Positions 1 to 11,331 of a stretch of DNA of 64,000 nt are shown here, one piece after another (position 1 is the stretch's first letter; each line of letters starts with the position of its first letter). The translations under genes and the position numbers were made by a program. This DNA is from Pseudomonadota bacterium (GTDB lineage: Bacteria > Pseudomonadota > Gammaproteobacteria > UBA9214), in the NCBI GenBank assembly GCA_041395565.1, contig JAWLAI010000002.1, positions 248,001 through 312,000 on the forward strand, written 5' to 3'. A model generated the notes under the pieces. That model was not told the origin of the DNA. It was given only the letters and a program-made list of their open reading frames with translations, and did not search any database.

Positions 1-51
1 TAGCGTCTCTAATAGGGGATCAGTAACCCCCCCCGCCTTCAGGCGGCAAAT

Positions 52-129
52 CGTCATGCCGGCGTATGCCGGCAGCCAGAGAGACTGCTCCATGGGTAGA
101 TCTGGATTGCGGCCTGCGCCGCAATGACG
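52..129. repeat. MITE-like paired-hairpin repeat with CGTCAT/ATGACG ends
   Basis: The unit begins with CGTCAT (52-57) and ends with its reverse complement ATGACG (124-129). Just inside each end is a hairpin: GCCGGC-GTAT-GCCGGC at 58-73 and ATTGCGGC-CTGC-GCCGCAAT at 106-125. The inner flanks also mirror each other (GCCAG versus CTGGA). This layout resembles the dispersed extragenic palindromes with CGTCAT termini known from many proteobacteria. No coding potential is seen. Confidence 0.6.
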
Positions 130-252
130 GGGACCTTCATACAGGCGTATGGGCAAGTGCGGTGCACGGGGAGCGTGGAACGCCAGCGGAGTTGTATGTC
201 GGGGCAATCGGCCGGGTGGCCGATCGATCCGGCTTTCAGCCGTAACCTGAAG

Positions 253-272
253 CCACCGGCTTTAGCCGGTGG
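253..272. repeat. Hairpin resembling an IS200/IS605-type end
   Basis: A perfect 8-bp stem with a TTTA loop (CCACCGGC-TTTA-GCCGGTGG) lies between AAG and AGTATTCA. Stems of the form CGGC-TTTA-GCCG with a similar flank are typical of terminal hairpins of IS200/IS605-family elements. No transposase or TnpB gene is adjacent, so this would be a solo end or a derived palindrome. It lies about 90 bases upstream of serS. Confidence 0.45.
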
Positions 273-358
273 AGTATTCACCCATTCGCCAGCCTGCCGG
301 CTCCTGCATTACAATCCCGCTCCAGCAGCACAACCCGACAACGCCGAAAAGGACTGCC

Positions 359-1636
359 ATGCTCGATCCCCGACTCCTGCGCACCGAACTCGAGACCGTC
401 GCGAGGCAACTGGCCCGGCGTGGTTACACCCTGGACACGGCAGCGCTGCAGGCGCTGGAGGCACGCCGCAAGGCGCTCCAGGTGCGGACCCAGGAATTGC
501 AGGCTGAGCGCAATGCCCGCTCCAAGGGCATCGGCAAGGCCAAGGCGGCGGGCGCGGATATCGCACCGCTGCTGCAGGAGGTCGAGGGCCTGGGCGCGCA
601 GCTCAAGGCGGCCGAGGACGCGCTGGCAGCGCTGCAGGAGGAGCTCAACGCCATCCTGCTGGAGATTCCCAACATACCGCACGACTCCGTTCCGGAGGGC
701 AGGGGCGAGGAGGACAATCCCGAGCTCCGGCGCTGGGGCGAACCGACGGCCTTCGATTTCGAGCCGCAGGACCATGTCGACCTCGGCGAGCGGCTGGGCC
801 TGCTGGATTTCGAGACCGCCGCGAAGCTCACCGGGTCGCGTTTCGCCGTGATCCAGGGTCTGCTCGCGCGGCTGCACCGTGCACTGATCCAGTTCATGCT
901 CGACACCCATACCCGTGCGCACGGCTACCGCGAGGTATATGTTCCCTACCTGGTGAACGCCGATAGCCTGCGCGGCACCGGCCAGCTGCCCAAATTCGAG
1001 GCAGACCTGTTCCGCACCGCCGGCGAACAGGCGTACTACCTGATACCGACGGCGGAGGTGCCGGTCACGAATCTGGTGCGTGATGAAATCATCGACGCCG
1101 CCGCGTTGCCGCTGCGGTTGACCGCGCACACCCCGTGCTTCCGTTCCGAGGCCGGGTCCTATGGCAAGGACACGCGCGGCATGATCCGCCAGCACCAATT
1201 CGAGAAGGTGGAAATGGTCCAGCTGGTGCGGCCGCAGGATTCCTGGGCCGCCCTGGAGGAACTCACCGGTCACGCCGAGGCCATCCTGCAGCAGCTCGAG
1301 CTGCCCTACCGGGTGGTCGCGCTGTGCACGGGCGATATCGGCTTCTCCGCCGCGAAGACCTACGATCTGGAGGTGTGGCTGCCGGGGCAGCAGAAATACC
1401 GCGAGATCTCCTCGTGCAGCAATTTCGAGGCGTTTCAGGCACGCCGCATGCAGGCGCGCTGGCGCAATCCCGAAACCGGCAAGCCGGAACTCCTGCACAC
1501 CCTGAACGGATCCGGACTGGCAGTGGGGCGCACACTGGTCGCGGTCATGGAAAACTACCAGCAGGCGGATGGCTCGATCCGCGTGCCCCCGGTGCTGCGG
1601 CCCTACATGGGCGATGTCACCGTCATCGGTGCCTGA
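359..1636 (+). CDS. serS: Seryl-tRNA synthetase
   Basis: Charges tRNA-Ser (and tRNA-Sec where present) with serine in the cytoplasm. The 425-residue length is normal for bacterial SerRS. Residues about 30-100 form the Ala/Glu/Leu-rich coiled-coil arm that grips the tRNA. Class II motif 2 (FRSEAGS, then the GKDTRGMIRQHQF loop) begins near residue 261, and motif 3 (GLAVGRTLVAVMENYQ) lies near residue 390. The ATG at 359 is chosen because it follows an AAAAGGA ribosome-binding site and starts with the family's usual MLDPRLLR. The frame is open back to 269, but the extra 30 residues look non-coding and overlap a hairpin. The gene downstream is convergent. Confidence 0.96.
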   Translation: MLDPRLLRTELETVARQLARRGYTLDTAALQALEARRKALQVRTQELQAERNARSKGIGKAKAAGADIAPLLQEVEGLGAQLKAAEDALAALQEELNAILLEIPNIPHDSVPEGRGEEDNPELRRWGEPTAFDFEPQDHVDLGERLGLLDFETAAKLTGSRFAVIQGLLARLHRALIQFMLDTHTRAHGYREVYVPYLVNADSLRGTGQLPKFEADLFRTAGEQAYYLIPTAEVPVTNLVRDEIIDAAALPLRLTAHTPCFRSEAGSYGKDTRGMIRQHQFEKVEMVQLVRPQDSWAALEELTGHAEAILQQLELPYRVVALCTGDIGFSAAKTYDLEVWLPGQQKYREISSCSNFEAFQARRMQARWRNPETGKPELLHTLNGSGLAVGRTLVAVMENYQQADGSIRVPPVLRPYMGDVTVIGA

Positions 1637-1639
1637 GCC

Positions 1640-1687
1640 CCCGCGATCCCCGAGAATCCCGGTGCGGGATGATGAGATAGGTTCTAG
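1640..1687 (-). repeat. CTAG-ended dispersed repeat, copy 1 (supplies a stop codon)
   Basis: On the minus strand the element reads CTAGAACCTATCTCAT, then CATCCCGC and an imperfect hairpin (arms 1640-1644 and 1664-1668). The conserved part is 1668-1687. The TAG inside the terminal CTAG is the stop codon of the minus-strand gene ending at 1684. Two further copies occur at 7262-7300 and 27501-27534. Confidence 0.6.
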
Positions 1688-2442
1688 AAAATGCGGTAGC
1701 GGTTGTACGGCCGGTTGGTAAAGCGCAGCAGCTTGCCGGCGGCATCCTGCAGCAGCAGTCCCGACTGGTTGCGCAGGAAGGTGTAACGGGTCGCGGAGTT
1801 GGTCTTCGGGCTGTACAGGGTAACGACGTCGCTTTCGAGCGTGATGGCGCCATCGACGCTCAACTGGCCCTGCCGCAGACGAAAGCGGTTGCCGCGGATC
1901 TCCAGGATTTCACCGGACGTCCCGTACCAGCGTCCATCGAGCAGCGAAACGGCCGCGGGCAGTCCGCCGCCATACCAGTTGCCGGGCATAAGGTTGCCGA
2001 ATTGCTGCGGGTAGCCCCTACCTGAATTCCGGAACGGCGCATAACCCGCCCCCGGCCAGCCAGTGGCCGGCATCGCGCTCCAGGGGTTGCTGCCCAGCGA
2101 CCACGGCGACATGCCGGACCAGGGCGACATCCCCGACCAGGGCGACATACCGAAGGTATTGAACGGGGAATAGCCGAAGCTGGTGAACGGCGAGCCGAGA
2201 CCCGACAGCATCGGCCAGGATTGCATTCCCGCATTAAAGTTGTTCAGGCCGCCGACGCCGAAATTGTCGCTCCAGTTGCCACCACCCCAACCGTTATCCT
2301 TGTCGTGCATGGCATCGGACATGACGTTCATCATGGTCAGCATCATGCGGAACATCATGCTGAACATGTCGTCCGCCGCCCGTGCCGATCCTGCCCCGGA
2401 CAGCGCGCACAGCAGTAGGAGAATGGCGCCTGAGCGTTTCAT
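1684..2442 (-). CDS. Secreted Met/Gly/Trp-rich hypothetical protein
   Basis: The product is 252 residues and I do not recognise its family. A signal peptide (MKRSG, then a Leu/Ala core ending in ARA-AD) precedes a strikingly Met-rich helix with seven Met in about 20 residues. A low-complexity Gly/Asn/Trp segment follows, with three consecutive MSPWS units that are also visible as 18-base tandem repeats near 2104-2160. The last 90 or so residues look like a compact beta domain (DGRWYGTSGEILEIRG, then alternating polar and hydrophobic residues). The ATG at 2442 is preferred over the one at 2466 because it starts directly at the signal peptide. Its stop codon belongs to the dispersed repeat. An envelope or periplasmic location is inferred; Met richness could suit copper binding, but that is speculation. 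Confidence 0.75.
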   Translation of the reverse strand: MKRSGAILLLLCALSGAGSARAADDMFSMMFRMMLTMMNVMSDAMHDKDNGWGGGNWSDNFGVGGLNNFNAGMQSWPMLSGLGSPFTSFGYSPFNTFGMSPWSGMSPWSGMSPWSLGSNPWSAMPATGWPGAGYAPFRNSGRGYPQQFGNLMPGNWYGGGLPAAVSLLDGRWYGTSGEILEIRGNRFRLRQGQLSVDGAITLESDVVTLYSPKTNSATRYTFLRNQSGLLLQDAAGKLLRFTNRPYNRYRIF

Positions 2443-2701
2443 TGCCTGACCTGTGTCAATCGACACCTGTCCCTGAGAGTAGGAGATTTTCGCACCCGCA
2501 TCACTTTACGCAGTATAAAACCAGATGTAGGGTTTGGATACAGAACCAACCCCGAGATTTTGTGCTTTTACCCGGTCGATCGCATGATCGTGCCTGACAA
2601 CGCCGGCAGTCGCGTGCGGGCGCTGTTTTCATTTACGGATCATGCAATTATCGGCGCCGTTCATGTTAGACTTGCGCTTTTTAACCCAGCCCGCTGATGC
2701 A

Positions 2702-6391
<3,690 letters not shown>

Positions 6392-6569
6392 GCGCGCAAC
6401 AGCGCTTGCCGGCCCCGGCCGGACTGCCAGCAAGCGCGCCGCTCATGCCCTGGCATGTGCGGCTCAAGTTGGCAACCGGTCTGCCGCCCTAAGATGGTCG
6501 CCTCGGGCCGGATACCGCCGACCGTCGTACCGCGGCACCCGCCGCAACCACAAACCAGGAGCAGGGCAT

Positions 6570-7190
6570 ATGCAGAGATCACCGCTGAAGCTCACGAGCA
6601 CGCTGTTAATGGCAACGCTCACGCTGGCCGTCGCCGGTCCAGCGTCCGCCACGCCGCCGCCCTGGGCACCGGCGCACGGCTACCGTGACAAGCACCATGA
6701 CCGTTACGAACACCGGGAGCATTACAGCTACCGCGAGTACCGGCCGGCGCTGCCCTGGCATAGCCGCGACCAGGAAAATCGCTATATCCGCAACGGGCGC
6801 TGCGACCGTGACGCACTCGGGGCGGTCGTGGGCGGCGTGGTCGGCGGTCTTGCCGGCTCGCGCCTCGGCAAGGGGGACGGACGCACCGTCGCGACGATCG
6901 CCGGGACGGTCATCGGCATCCTGGTCGGCCGTTCGATCGGTCAGAGCATGAACGCCAGCGACCAGCAGTGCACCGGCCAGGTCCTCGAGCATGTTCCGGA
7001 TCGGGCTGCGATTCAGTGGCGCAACCCCGACACCGGCGCGGAATACCAGGTCACCCCCACCACGACCTACCAGGATCCGGGCGGTCGCTACTGCCGCGAG
7101 TACACCACACGGGCCACTATCGGCGGACGTGCGGAGCAGGTATATGGTCGCGCCTGCCGGCAGCCGGACGGCAGCTGGGCCAGGCTCTGA
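6570..7190 (+). CDS. Secreted glycine-zipper (2TM) surface protein
   Basis: The product is 206 residues with a signal peptide (MQRSPLKLTS to ASATPPP). A His/Tyr/Arg-rich linker (about 25-65) carries repeated RDKHHDRYEHREHYSYREYR-like charge. A classic glycine-zipper helix pair follows (GAVVGGVVGGLAGSRLG, then ATIAGTVIGILVGRSIG, about 90-130). The last 70 residues contain paired cysteines and a WRNPDTGAEYQVTPTTTY motif typical of the 17-kDa surface-antigen/RcnB-like glycine-zipper group. The ATG at 6570 is chosen over longer in-frame starts because it follows an AGGAG at about 6557 and begins the signal peptide. Probably outer-membrane associated; no precise function can be assigned. Confidence 0.85.
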   Translation: MQRSPLKLTSTLLMATLTLAVAGPASATPPPWAPAHGYRDKHHDRYEHREHYSYREYRPALPWHSRDQENRYIRNGRCDRDALGAVVGGVVGGLAGSRLGKGDGRTVATIAGTVIGILVGRSIGQSMNASDQQCTGQVLEHVPDRAAIQWRNPDTGAEYQVTPTTTYQDPGGRYCREYTTRATIGGRAEQVYGRACRQPDGSWARL

Positions 7191-7261
7191 ACCGGGCGGG
7201 GATCGGTATTGCGACGCCGGCCGGTACGCAGGTGCCGGACGGCGTGCTGATTATTTGAATT

Positions 7262-7300
7262 CCCCCACGCGGGCGTGGGGGATAATGAGATAGGTTCTAG
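7262..7300 (-). repeat. CTAG-ended dispersed repeat, copy 2 (supplies a stop codon)
   Basis: A hairpin CCCCCACG-CGGG-CGTGGGGG (7262-7281) is followed by ATAATGAGATAGGTTCTAG (to 7300). The last CTAG contains the stop codon of the minus-strand gene at 7297. The 20 bases ending in CTAG differ from copy 1 at one position, while the hairpin sequence differs but keeps the GC-rich palindromic form. On the minus strand it could also act as a hairpin downstream of the gene, but there is no T tract. Confidence 0.65.
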
Positions 7301-7791
7301 TCGCAGACCTCGGACTTGGGGTATCTCTCCCTGACCTTGCGGATCTTCTCGTCGATGGCCTGCTGCATGGCCGGATTACCCTGGCGTGCCTCGTAGGCCG
7401 CCTCCAGCTGCTCCGCGACACTGGGATATTCCGCGCGCCGCATCTCGGCATATTCCTCTTCATGGTAACGGTTCGCGAGTTCGGCCAGCGCGAGCCGGAT
7501 CTGTTCGTCGCTGGGGCGCGGCACGTCCGCGTTCCATTGCGCAATGACCGGGTCCTGTGCCGGATTGTCGTGCCGGATGACGTAATCGACGCCGGCGGAG
7601 ACATTCGGGTTGATCAGGTGTATAGCCCGGCACAGGGTGCGCACGCGGTCGTCATGACGGATGAGGTGGTGCTGCTGGGCCACGTGCTTGATGTCGCTGT
7701 TGAGCTTGCGGGAGTTCTTCCACAGGAAAACGATCCAGAAGCAGACAAGTATCAACAGCAAGACAGCGATGTTGGTTACGCCTTGGTCCAT
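7297..7791 (-). CDS. Single-pass membrane hypothetical protein
   Basis: The product is 164 residues and I do not recognise a family. Residues about 7-25 form one transmembrane segment (NIAVLLLILVCFWIVFLW), followed by a basic NSRKLN stretch that would anchor the rest in the cytoplasm. The soluble part is predicted helical and rich in Glu, Arg and Ala, with AELANRYHEEEYAEMRRAEYPSVAEQLEAAY in its second half. The stop codon is the TAG of dispersed repeat copy 2, so the last residues (SEVCD) may not be the original C-terminus. It stands alone; the plus-strand gene on its downstream side is convergent. Confidence 0.7.
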   Translation of the reverse strand: MDQGVTNIAVLLLILVCFWIVFLWKNSRKLNSDIKHVAQQHHLIRHDDRVRTLCRAIHLINPNVSAGVDYVIRHDNPAQDPVIAQWNADVPRPSDEQIRLALAELANRYHEEEYAEMRRAEYPSVAEQLEAAYEARQGNPAMQQAIDEKIRKVRERYPKSEVCD

Positions 7792-7927
7792 GGTGTTGCT
7801 CCTCTGTTATTGTCAGTCGCTTCCGTCAATAGTGTCGCATGCGGCCCCGAACCACAAGAGAAGCGGGGTATTGCGGCCGCCCCCGACCGCCTGCCGCGGC
7901 GTCGTCGCGCCGTGGGCAGGGCCACGT

Positions 7928-7939
7928 GGGGGGGGGGGG
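7928..7939. repeat. Homopolymeric G tract (12 G)
   Basis: Twelve consecutive G lie in the 187-base gap between two minus-strand genes, about 137-148 bases upstream of the start at 7791. A hairpin (GGCTG...CAGCC, about 7940-7961) follows. Such tracts are prone to slippage, and also to base-calling error. Confidence 0.6.
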
Positions 7940-7978
7940 CGGCTGCCGCTGGGGACAGCCGCGCCCGCCGGTCGCGCA

Positions 7979-8764
7979 TCACTTGAAGATGTTTTTGAGA
8001 AAATCCTGCATGGCCGACCAGGAGGCCGCATCCGCATCGGCGTTGTACGCCAGCGGCAGCCCGAACTGCTGGCCAAAGGCATCCGCGTCCGGGTTGGTGA
8101 AGCTATGCTTCGCGCCCGGGTAGCTGATGAAATTGTAGTCCACGCCTGCGGCATCCATGTCCTGCTCGAACAGCTCGATCTGCTCCTTCGTCACGAACGG
8201 GTCAGCCGCGCCGTTGGCCACCAGGAACTTGGCGGTGACCTTGTCACTGATCGGACCGAGACCGCCGAGACTGCCGTGGAAACTCACCACGCCGTCGAGA
8301 TCCTCGCCCATGCGCGCCATTTCGAGGACCACGCTGCCGCCGAAGCAGTAGCCGATCGCCGCGTTATGTGACGGATCGACGCTGGGCTGCCGGTTGAGGA
8401 AGGCACGGGCGGCCTCGAAGCGCGCCTTCATGAGGGGCAGGTCCTTGCGTACGGCACCGGAGAATTTGCCGGCGTCCTCGGGATGGCCGGCGGTGCGGCC
8501 GTCACCGTACATGTCGACAGCGAGTGCCGTGTACCCCAGCGCGGCCAGCATCTCGGCACGCCGGCGCGCATAGTCATTCAATCCCCACCATTCGTGTACG
8601 ACCAGCACCCCGGGGCGCTTGCCCGCGATCGCGTCATCCCAGGCCAGGTAACCCTTCATGGTCGTCTCCCCGTCCTGGTAGGTGACTTCCTGGCCGACAA
8701 CGCTGGCCTGGGTGCATGGCACCCCGCCCAGCAGCAGGATCAAAACGAGTGCATATCGCGACAT
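7979..8764 (-). CDS. Exported dienelactone hydrolase family protein
   Basis: An alpha/beta hydrolase of the DLH family, 261 residues with a signal peptide (MSRYALVLILLLGG to CTQA). The nucleophile is the Cys in GYCFGGS, the acid is probably the Asp in GAADPF, and the His lies in YPGAKHSFTN, giving the Cys-Asp-His triad of dienelactone hydrolases. The N-terminal part has the usual PGVLVVHEWWGLNDYARRRAEMLA block. Most DLHs are cytoplasmic, whereas periplasmic versions with a leader are common in environmental gammaproteobacteria and their substrate is generally unknown. The ATG at 8764 is used because the frame upstream (to 8893) lacks a leader-like sequence. It is divergent from the lipoprotein gene at 8905. 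Confidence 0.88.
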   Translation of the reverse strand: MSRYALVLILLLGGVPCTQASVVGQEVTYQDGETTMKGYLAWDDAIAGKRPGVLVVHEWWGLNDYARRRAEMLAALGYTALAVDMYGDGRTAGHPEDAGKFSGAVRKDLPLMKARFEAARAFLNRQPSVDPSHNAAIGYCFGGSVVLEMARMGEDLDGVVSFHGSLGGLGPISDKVTAKFLVANGAADPFVTKEQIELFEQDMDAAGVDYNFISYPGAKHSFTNPDADAFGQQFGLPLAYNADADAASWSAMQDFLKNIFK

Positions 8765-8904
8765 GGCGCCTCCCCGGTACTCGGTTGCTGTGGATGGTAC
8801 CCGGAATATAGCCAAAAATCCGCTGCGGCGCTTTATGTGGACGGCATTCTGATAAATAATCCCGGCTGACCGCAACGACCTGAATCCATGCACGGGAGCC
8901 TGCC

Positions 8905-9498
8905 ATGAAAATGCCTGCCAGTCTGTTACTGCTTCTGCCGATCCTGCTGGTCACCGGCTGCACCGGGATCCCCAGCTATACCCCCGGCGGCGACGAAGAT
9001 CAGCCGTCCGCCACGCGCATGGAACGCGTCAGGCCGCAGGACCGTCAGTCTACCCGGGAACGCAGGGTACAGTTCGGCAACTGGCGGGTGGACTGCATCT
9101 ATGAGGAAGTCAATTTTTCCACGCAATGCAAGGCCGAAACCTACGGCAAGATCAGTGTTTCGGTCGGCGACGAGATCTATCATCCTACCCCGGTGCTGTG
9201 GATTGCCTGGCTGAAGGGCGAACCGCGTGGATACCGTTCGGTCTGCGTGTTCGGACACGACTATCCGGTGAAGGCGGTCAGCATGCGTGTCGACGGCAAT
9301 CCGCCGCTGCAGATCGGCGCACACAACGCCACCGGCTGCGTCCCCGCCGACAGTAACATCCTCAAGCAACTGCGTGCGGGCCGTGAGCTGGCCGTGACCT
9401 TCCACCGCTGGCCCTGGGGCGAGACTACCGCGACTTTCAACCTGCACCGATCCAGCCGGGCGCTCGAAGAGCTGGACCGGCTCGTCGCCGCACAGTGA
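8905..9498 (+). CDS. IalB-like lipoprotein
   Basis: The product is 197 residues with a lipoprotein signal (ILLVTGC, lipidated Cys about residue 19). The mature part contains VQFGNWRVDC followed by a second cysteine (STQCKAE), and later SVCVFG and GCVPAD. This pattern of FG-W-x-C and spaced cysteines resembles the invasion-associated locus B (IalB) family of periplasmic proteins, although similarity judged by eye is modest. The GGGAG at 8894-8898 is a good ribosome-binding site. The regulator gene follows after about 40 bases, so the two may be cotranscribed. Confidence 0.75.
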   Translation: MKMPASLLLLLPILLVTGCTGIPSYTPGGDEDQPSATRMERVRPQDRQSTRERRVQFGNWRVDCIYEEVNFSTQCKAETYGKISVSVGDEIYHPTPVLWIAWLKGEPRGYRSVCVFGHDYPVKAVSMRVDGNPPLQIGAHNATGCVPADSNILKQLRAGRELAVTFHRWPWGETTATFNLHRSSRALEELDRLVAAQ

Positions 9499-9538
9499 GT
9501 CAGCCACAGGCGTGGCGGACAGGACCTCGGGCCGCTGC

Positions 9539-10210
9539 ATGAAGCGTGACTGGCCCGCCATCTTTCCCGAACTGGTCGCGCCGGGACAGGTAGCCATGGA
9601 GGCCGAGGTCGCGGCCTTGCTGGATGCGGCAGCCGAGGTCAGGGTGCCGGCGCGCGCAACGATATTCCACCAGGGCGACCAGTGCAGCAACTATCTGCTC
9701 GTCATCGAAGGCAGTGTCAAGGTGATGACCCGCGCCGAGAACGGCCGCGAGATCGTGCTCTATCGGCTCAGCCCCGGCGATTCCTGCGTACTGACCACGT
9801 CCTGCCTGTTCGGTAACAGCCGTTATCCCGCCGAAGGCGTAACGGCCACCGCGGTCCTCGCCCTGGCGATACCCGCCGACCGTTTCCATCAAGCCGTGCA
9901 GACCTCCGTCGCCTTCCGGCGGTTCGTGTTCGCCACGTTCAGCGGCCATCTCGGCAGTCTCATCACCCTGGTCGAGGAGGTCGCATTCGGCCGGGTGGAC
10001 GTCCGCCTGGCCCGTCACCTGCTCGATCACGCGGACGCGACGGCTGCCCTGCAGGCCACCCATCAGGAACTTGCGACCGAACTTGGTACCGCGCGCGAGG
10101 TGATCAGTCGTCAGCTCAAGGATTTCGAACAGCGCCAGCTTGTCCGGCTGCAGCGCGGCAGCATCACCCTGCTCGATACCGAGCGCCTGGGTTCTCTGGC
10201 AAGCGACTGA
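9539..10210 (+). CDS. Crp/Fnr family transcriptional regulator
   Basis: The product is 223 residues. An N-terminal cyclic-nucleotide-binding-type beta roll (about 35-140; ATIFHQGDQCSNYLLVIEGSVKV) is joined by a long helix to a C-terminal winged helix. The recognition helix reads TAREVISRQLKDFE and holds the E-x-x-S-R signature that in Fnr-type proteins contacts TTGA half-sites. The N-terminal cysteine cluster that carries the [4Fe-4S] centre in Fnr is absent. A CVLTTSC pair lies in the beta roll, as in a common subgroup of environmental Crp/Fnr proteins whose signal is unclear. The start at 9539 (MKRDWPAIF) is preferred over 9512, which would add nine unlikely residues. A TTGAC-N4-GTCAA palindrome lies 48 bases after its stop, which suggests that it controls the next gene. 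Confidence 0.9.
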   Translation: MKRDWPAIFPELVAPGQVAMEAEVAALLDAAAEVRVPARATIFHQGDQCSNYLLVIEGSVKVMTRAENGREIVLYRLSPGDSCVLTTSCLFGNSRYPAEGVTATAVLALAIPADRFHQAVQTSVAFRRFVFATFSGHLGSLITLVEEVAFGRVDVRLARHLLDHADATAALQATHQELATELGTAREVISRQLKDFEQRQLVRLQRGSITLLDTERLGSLASD

Positions 10211-10257
10211 AAATATATGAAAACTTCTGGAGTGGTTGGCTGCGGATACCGCTTCGC

Positions 10258-10271
10258 TTGACCTCCGTCAA
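10258..10271. promoter_or_regulatory. Fnr/Dnr-like operator TTGAC-CTCC-GTCAA
   Basis: A perfect dyad with 5-bp arms separated by four bases. It matches the half-site layout bound by Crp/Fnr proteins carrying an E-x-x-S-R recognition helix. Its centre is 102 bases before the ATG at 10367. If it sat at -41.5, transcription would start near 10306; the -10 there (TAGTGT, 10295-10300) is poor. The regulator encoded immediately upstream is the obvious candidate to bind it. Prediction only. Confidence 0.5.
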
Positions 10272-10366
10272 AGATATAGCGCCTGCTGTGGCGGTAGTGT
10301 CGCGCTATTGCGGGGCCGCAGCGCCAGGCGGTTGCCCCGGATAACGTGCGATAACAGGAGGAGAAT

Positions 10367-10879
10367 ATGAGCAAACCCGCGCGCTTCAACCCGCAGTTGG
10401 TGGCACTGGCCGCCGCACTCGCCCTCTACGGCGCTTCCGGCTGGCCGAATCCGGCACTGGCCGAAGCCGAGAACGCGCCTGCCGCCGCAACCGCCGACGT
10501 GGCACCAGCAGCCACCGCGGAAACCGCAGCGGCGGCGGCAGCCCCGGCGGAAACCGCAGCGGCGCCGGCAACGGCCACGGATGCCGCCGCCGACACGGGC
10601 ACTGCGGAATCAGCAACACCGGCCCACGCCCGCAACCGCACCCTGCAGAACCAGCGCATCGCGCAGATCAGGGAGGCCGCGCGGCAGCGGCGCGAGAACA
10701 TGGAACGTTGGCGCAGTGCGCGTCGCTGGTGGAACAATCCCGCAGCGGAAGACCGCCGCCAGTGGAACCGCGCGCGCAGCGAGTGGCAACGCGAGCTGAT
10801 CGAGGCACGCCGTCGCGCCGATGAACAGGCCCGGCCGGACTATTCCTATCGCTACCGTTACTGGCGCGCCTATCCCTAG
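10367..10879 (+). CDS. Secreted Ala-rich hypothetical protein with basic C-terminus
   Basis: The product is 170 residues in three visible parts: a signal peptide (to PALAEAE), a low-complexity Ala/Thr/Glu/Pro segment with repeated AETAAAxA units (about 35-85), and an Arg/Trp/Gln-rich helical C-terminus (RRENMERWRSARRWWNNPAAEDRRQW) ending in Tyr/Arg repeats (YSYRYRYWRAYP). A strong AGGAGGAG ribosome-binding site precedes the ATG. The design, a flexible spacer plus a positively charged aromatic tail, would suit an envelope-associated polyanion-binding protein, but that is inference. An Fnr-like palindrome lies upstream. Confidence 0.75.
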   Translation: MSKPARFNPQLVALAAALALYGASGWPNPALAEAENAPAAATADVAPAATAETAAAAAAPAETAAAPATATDAAADTGTAESATPAHARNRTLQNQRIAQIREAARQRRENMERWRSARRWWNNPAAEDRRQWNRARSEWQRELIEARRRADEQARPDYSYRYRYWRAYP

Positions 10880-11025
10880 ACGCGCAACCGGCACGGTCCG
10901 CGCACCGCGCCGCTTGCGAGCGGGAACGCTGCGTAGCGCGCATGGTTGCCGCCCGCCGCGTCCACGTGGCGTGAGCGGTTGGGTACAGGCGGCCGCACGG
11001 CCACTCAGGCAAAGGAAGCGTTGTC

Positions 11026-11298
11026 GTGGATATCAAGGTTCTGCTGACCGTATTCATCGCCGTATTTATCGCCGAACTGGGCGACAAGACCCAGCTGGCA
11101 ACCATGCTGTTCGCCGCCGACCGTGAGGTCAGCAAGCTGACCGTCTTCCTCGGCGCCTCGTTGGCGCTGATCGTGGCATCCGCCATCGGCGTGCTGGCAG
11201 GAGGTCTCGTGTCGGCTTACATCAGCGCACGGGTCCTCCGCTATATCGCCGCCGCAGGCTTCATCGCCATCGGGGTCTGGACCCTGCTGAAAACCTAG
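11026..11298 (+). CDS. Half-size GDT1/UPF0016 family cation transporter
   Basis: The product is 90 residues with three transmembrane segments and the family's signature E-x-G-D-K-T (AELGDKTQLATMLF, about 17-30). The UPF0016/TMEM165/GDT1 family is known for Mn2+/Ca2+ export or exchange. Most members contain two such repeats, about 190 residues or more. Single-repeat forms exist and are thought to assemble as dimers; no second half-gene is adjacent. The start is GTG at 11026, after AAAGGAAG. The next gene, on the same strand, begins 33 bases after the stop. Confidence 0.85.
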   Translation: MDIKVLLTVFIAVFIAELGDKTQLATMLFAADREVSKLTVFLGASLALIVASAIGVLAGGLVSAYISARVLRYIAAAGFIAIGVWTLLKT

Positions 11299-11331
11299 CC
11301 GCGACGGGTCTGCCGGCTGCCGGCACACGCG

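Noticed and set aside
278..1498. Minus-strand open frame across serS
   Set aside because: Shadow of serS with no domain and skewed composition.
2104..2160. Tandem repeat as an independent element
   Set aside because: The 18-base units are in frame and encode MSPWSG repeats of the secreted protein.
2443..2701. SAM, SAH or cobalamin riboswitch before metH
   Set aside because: I could not see the conserved cores of any of these in the leader; covariance-model search would settle it.
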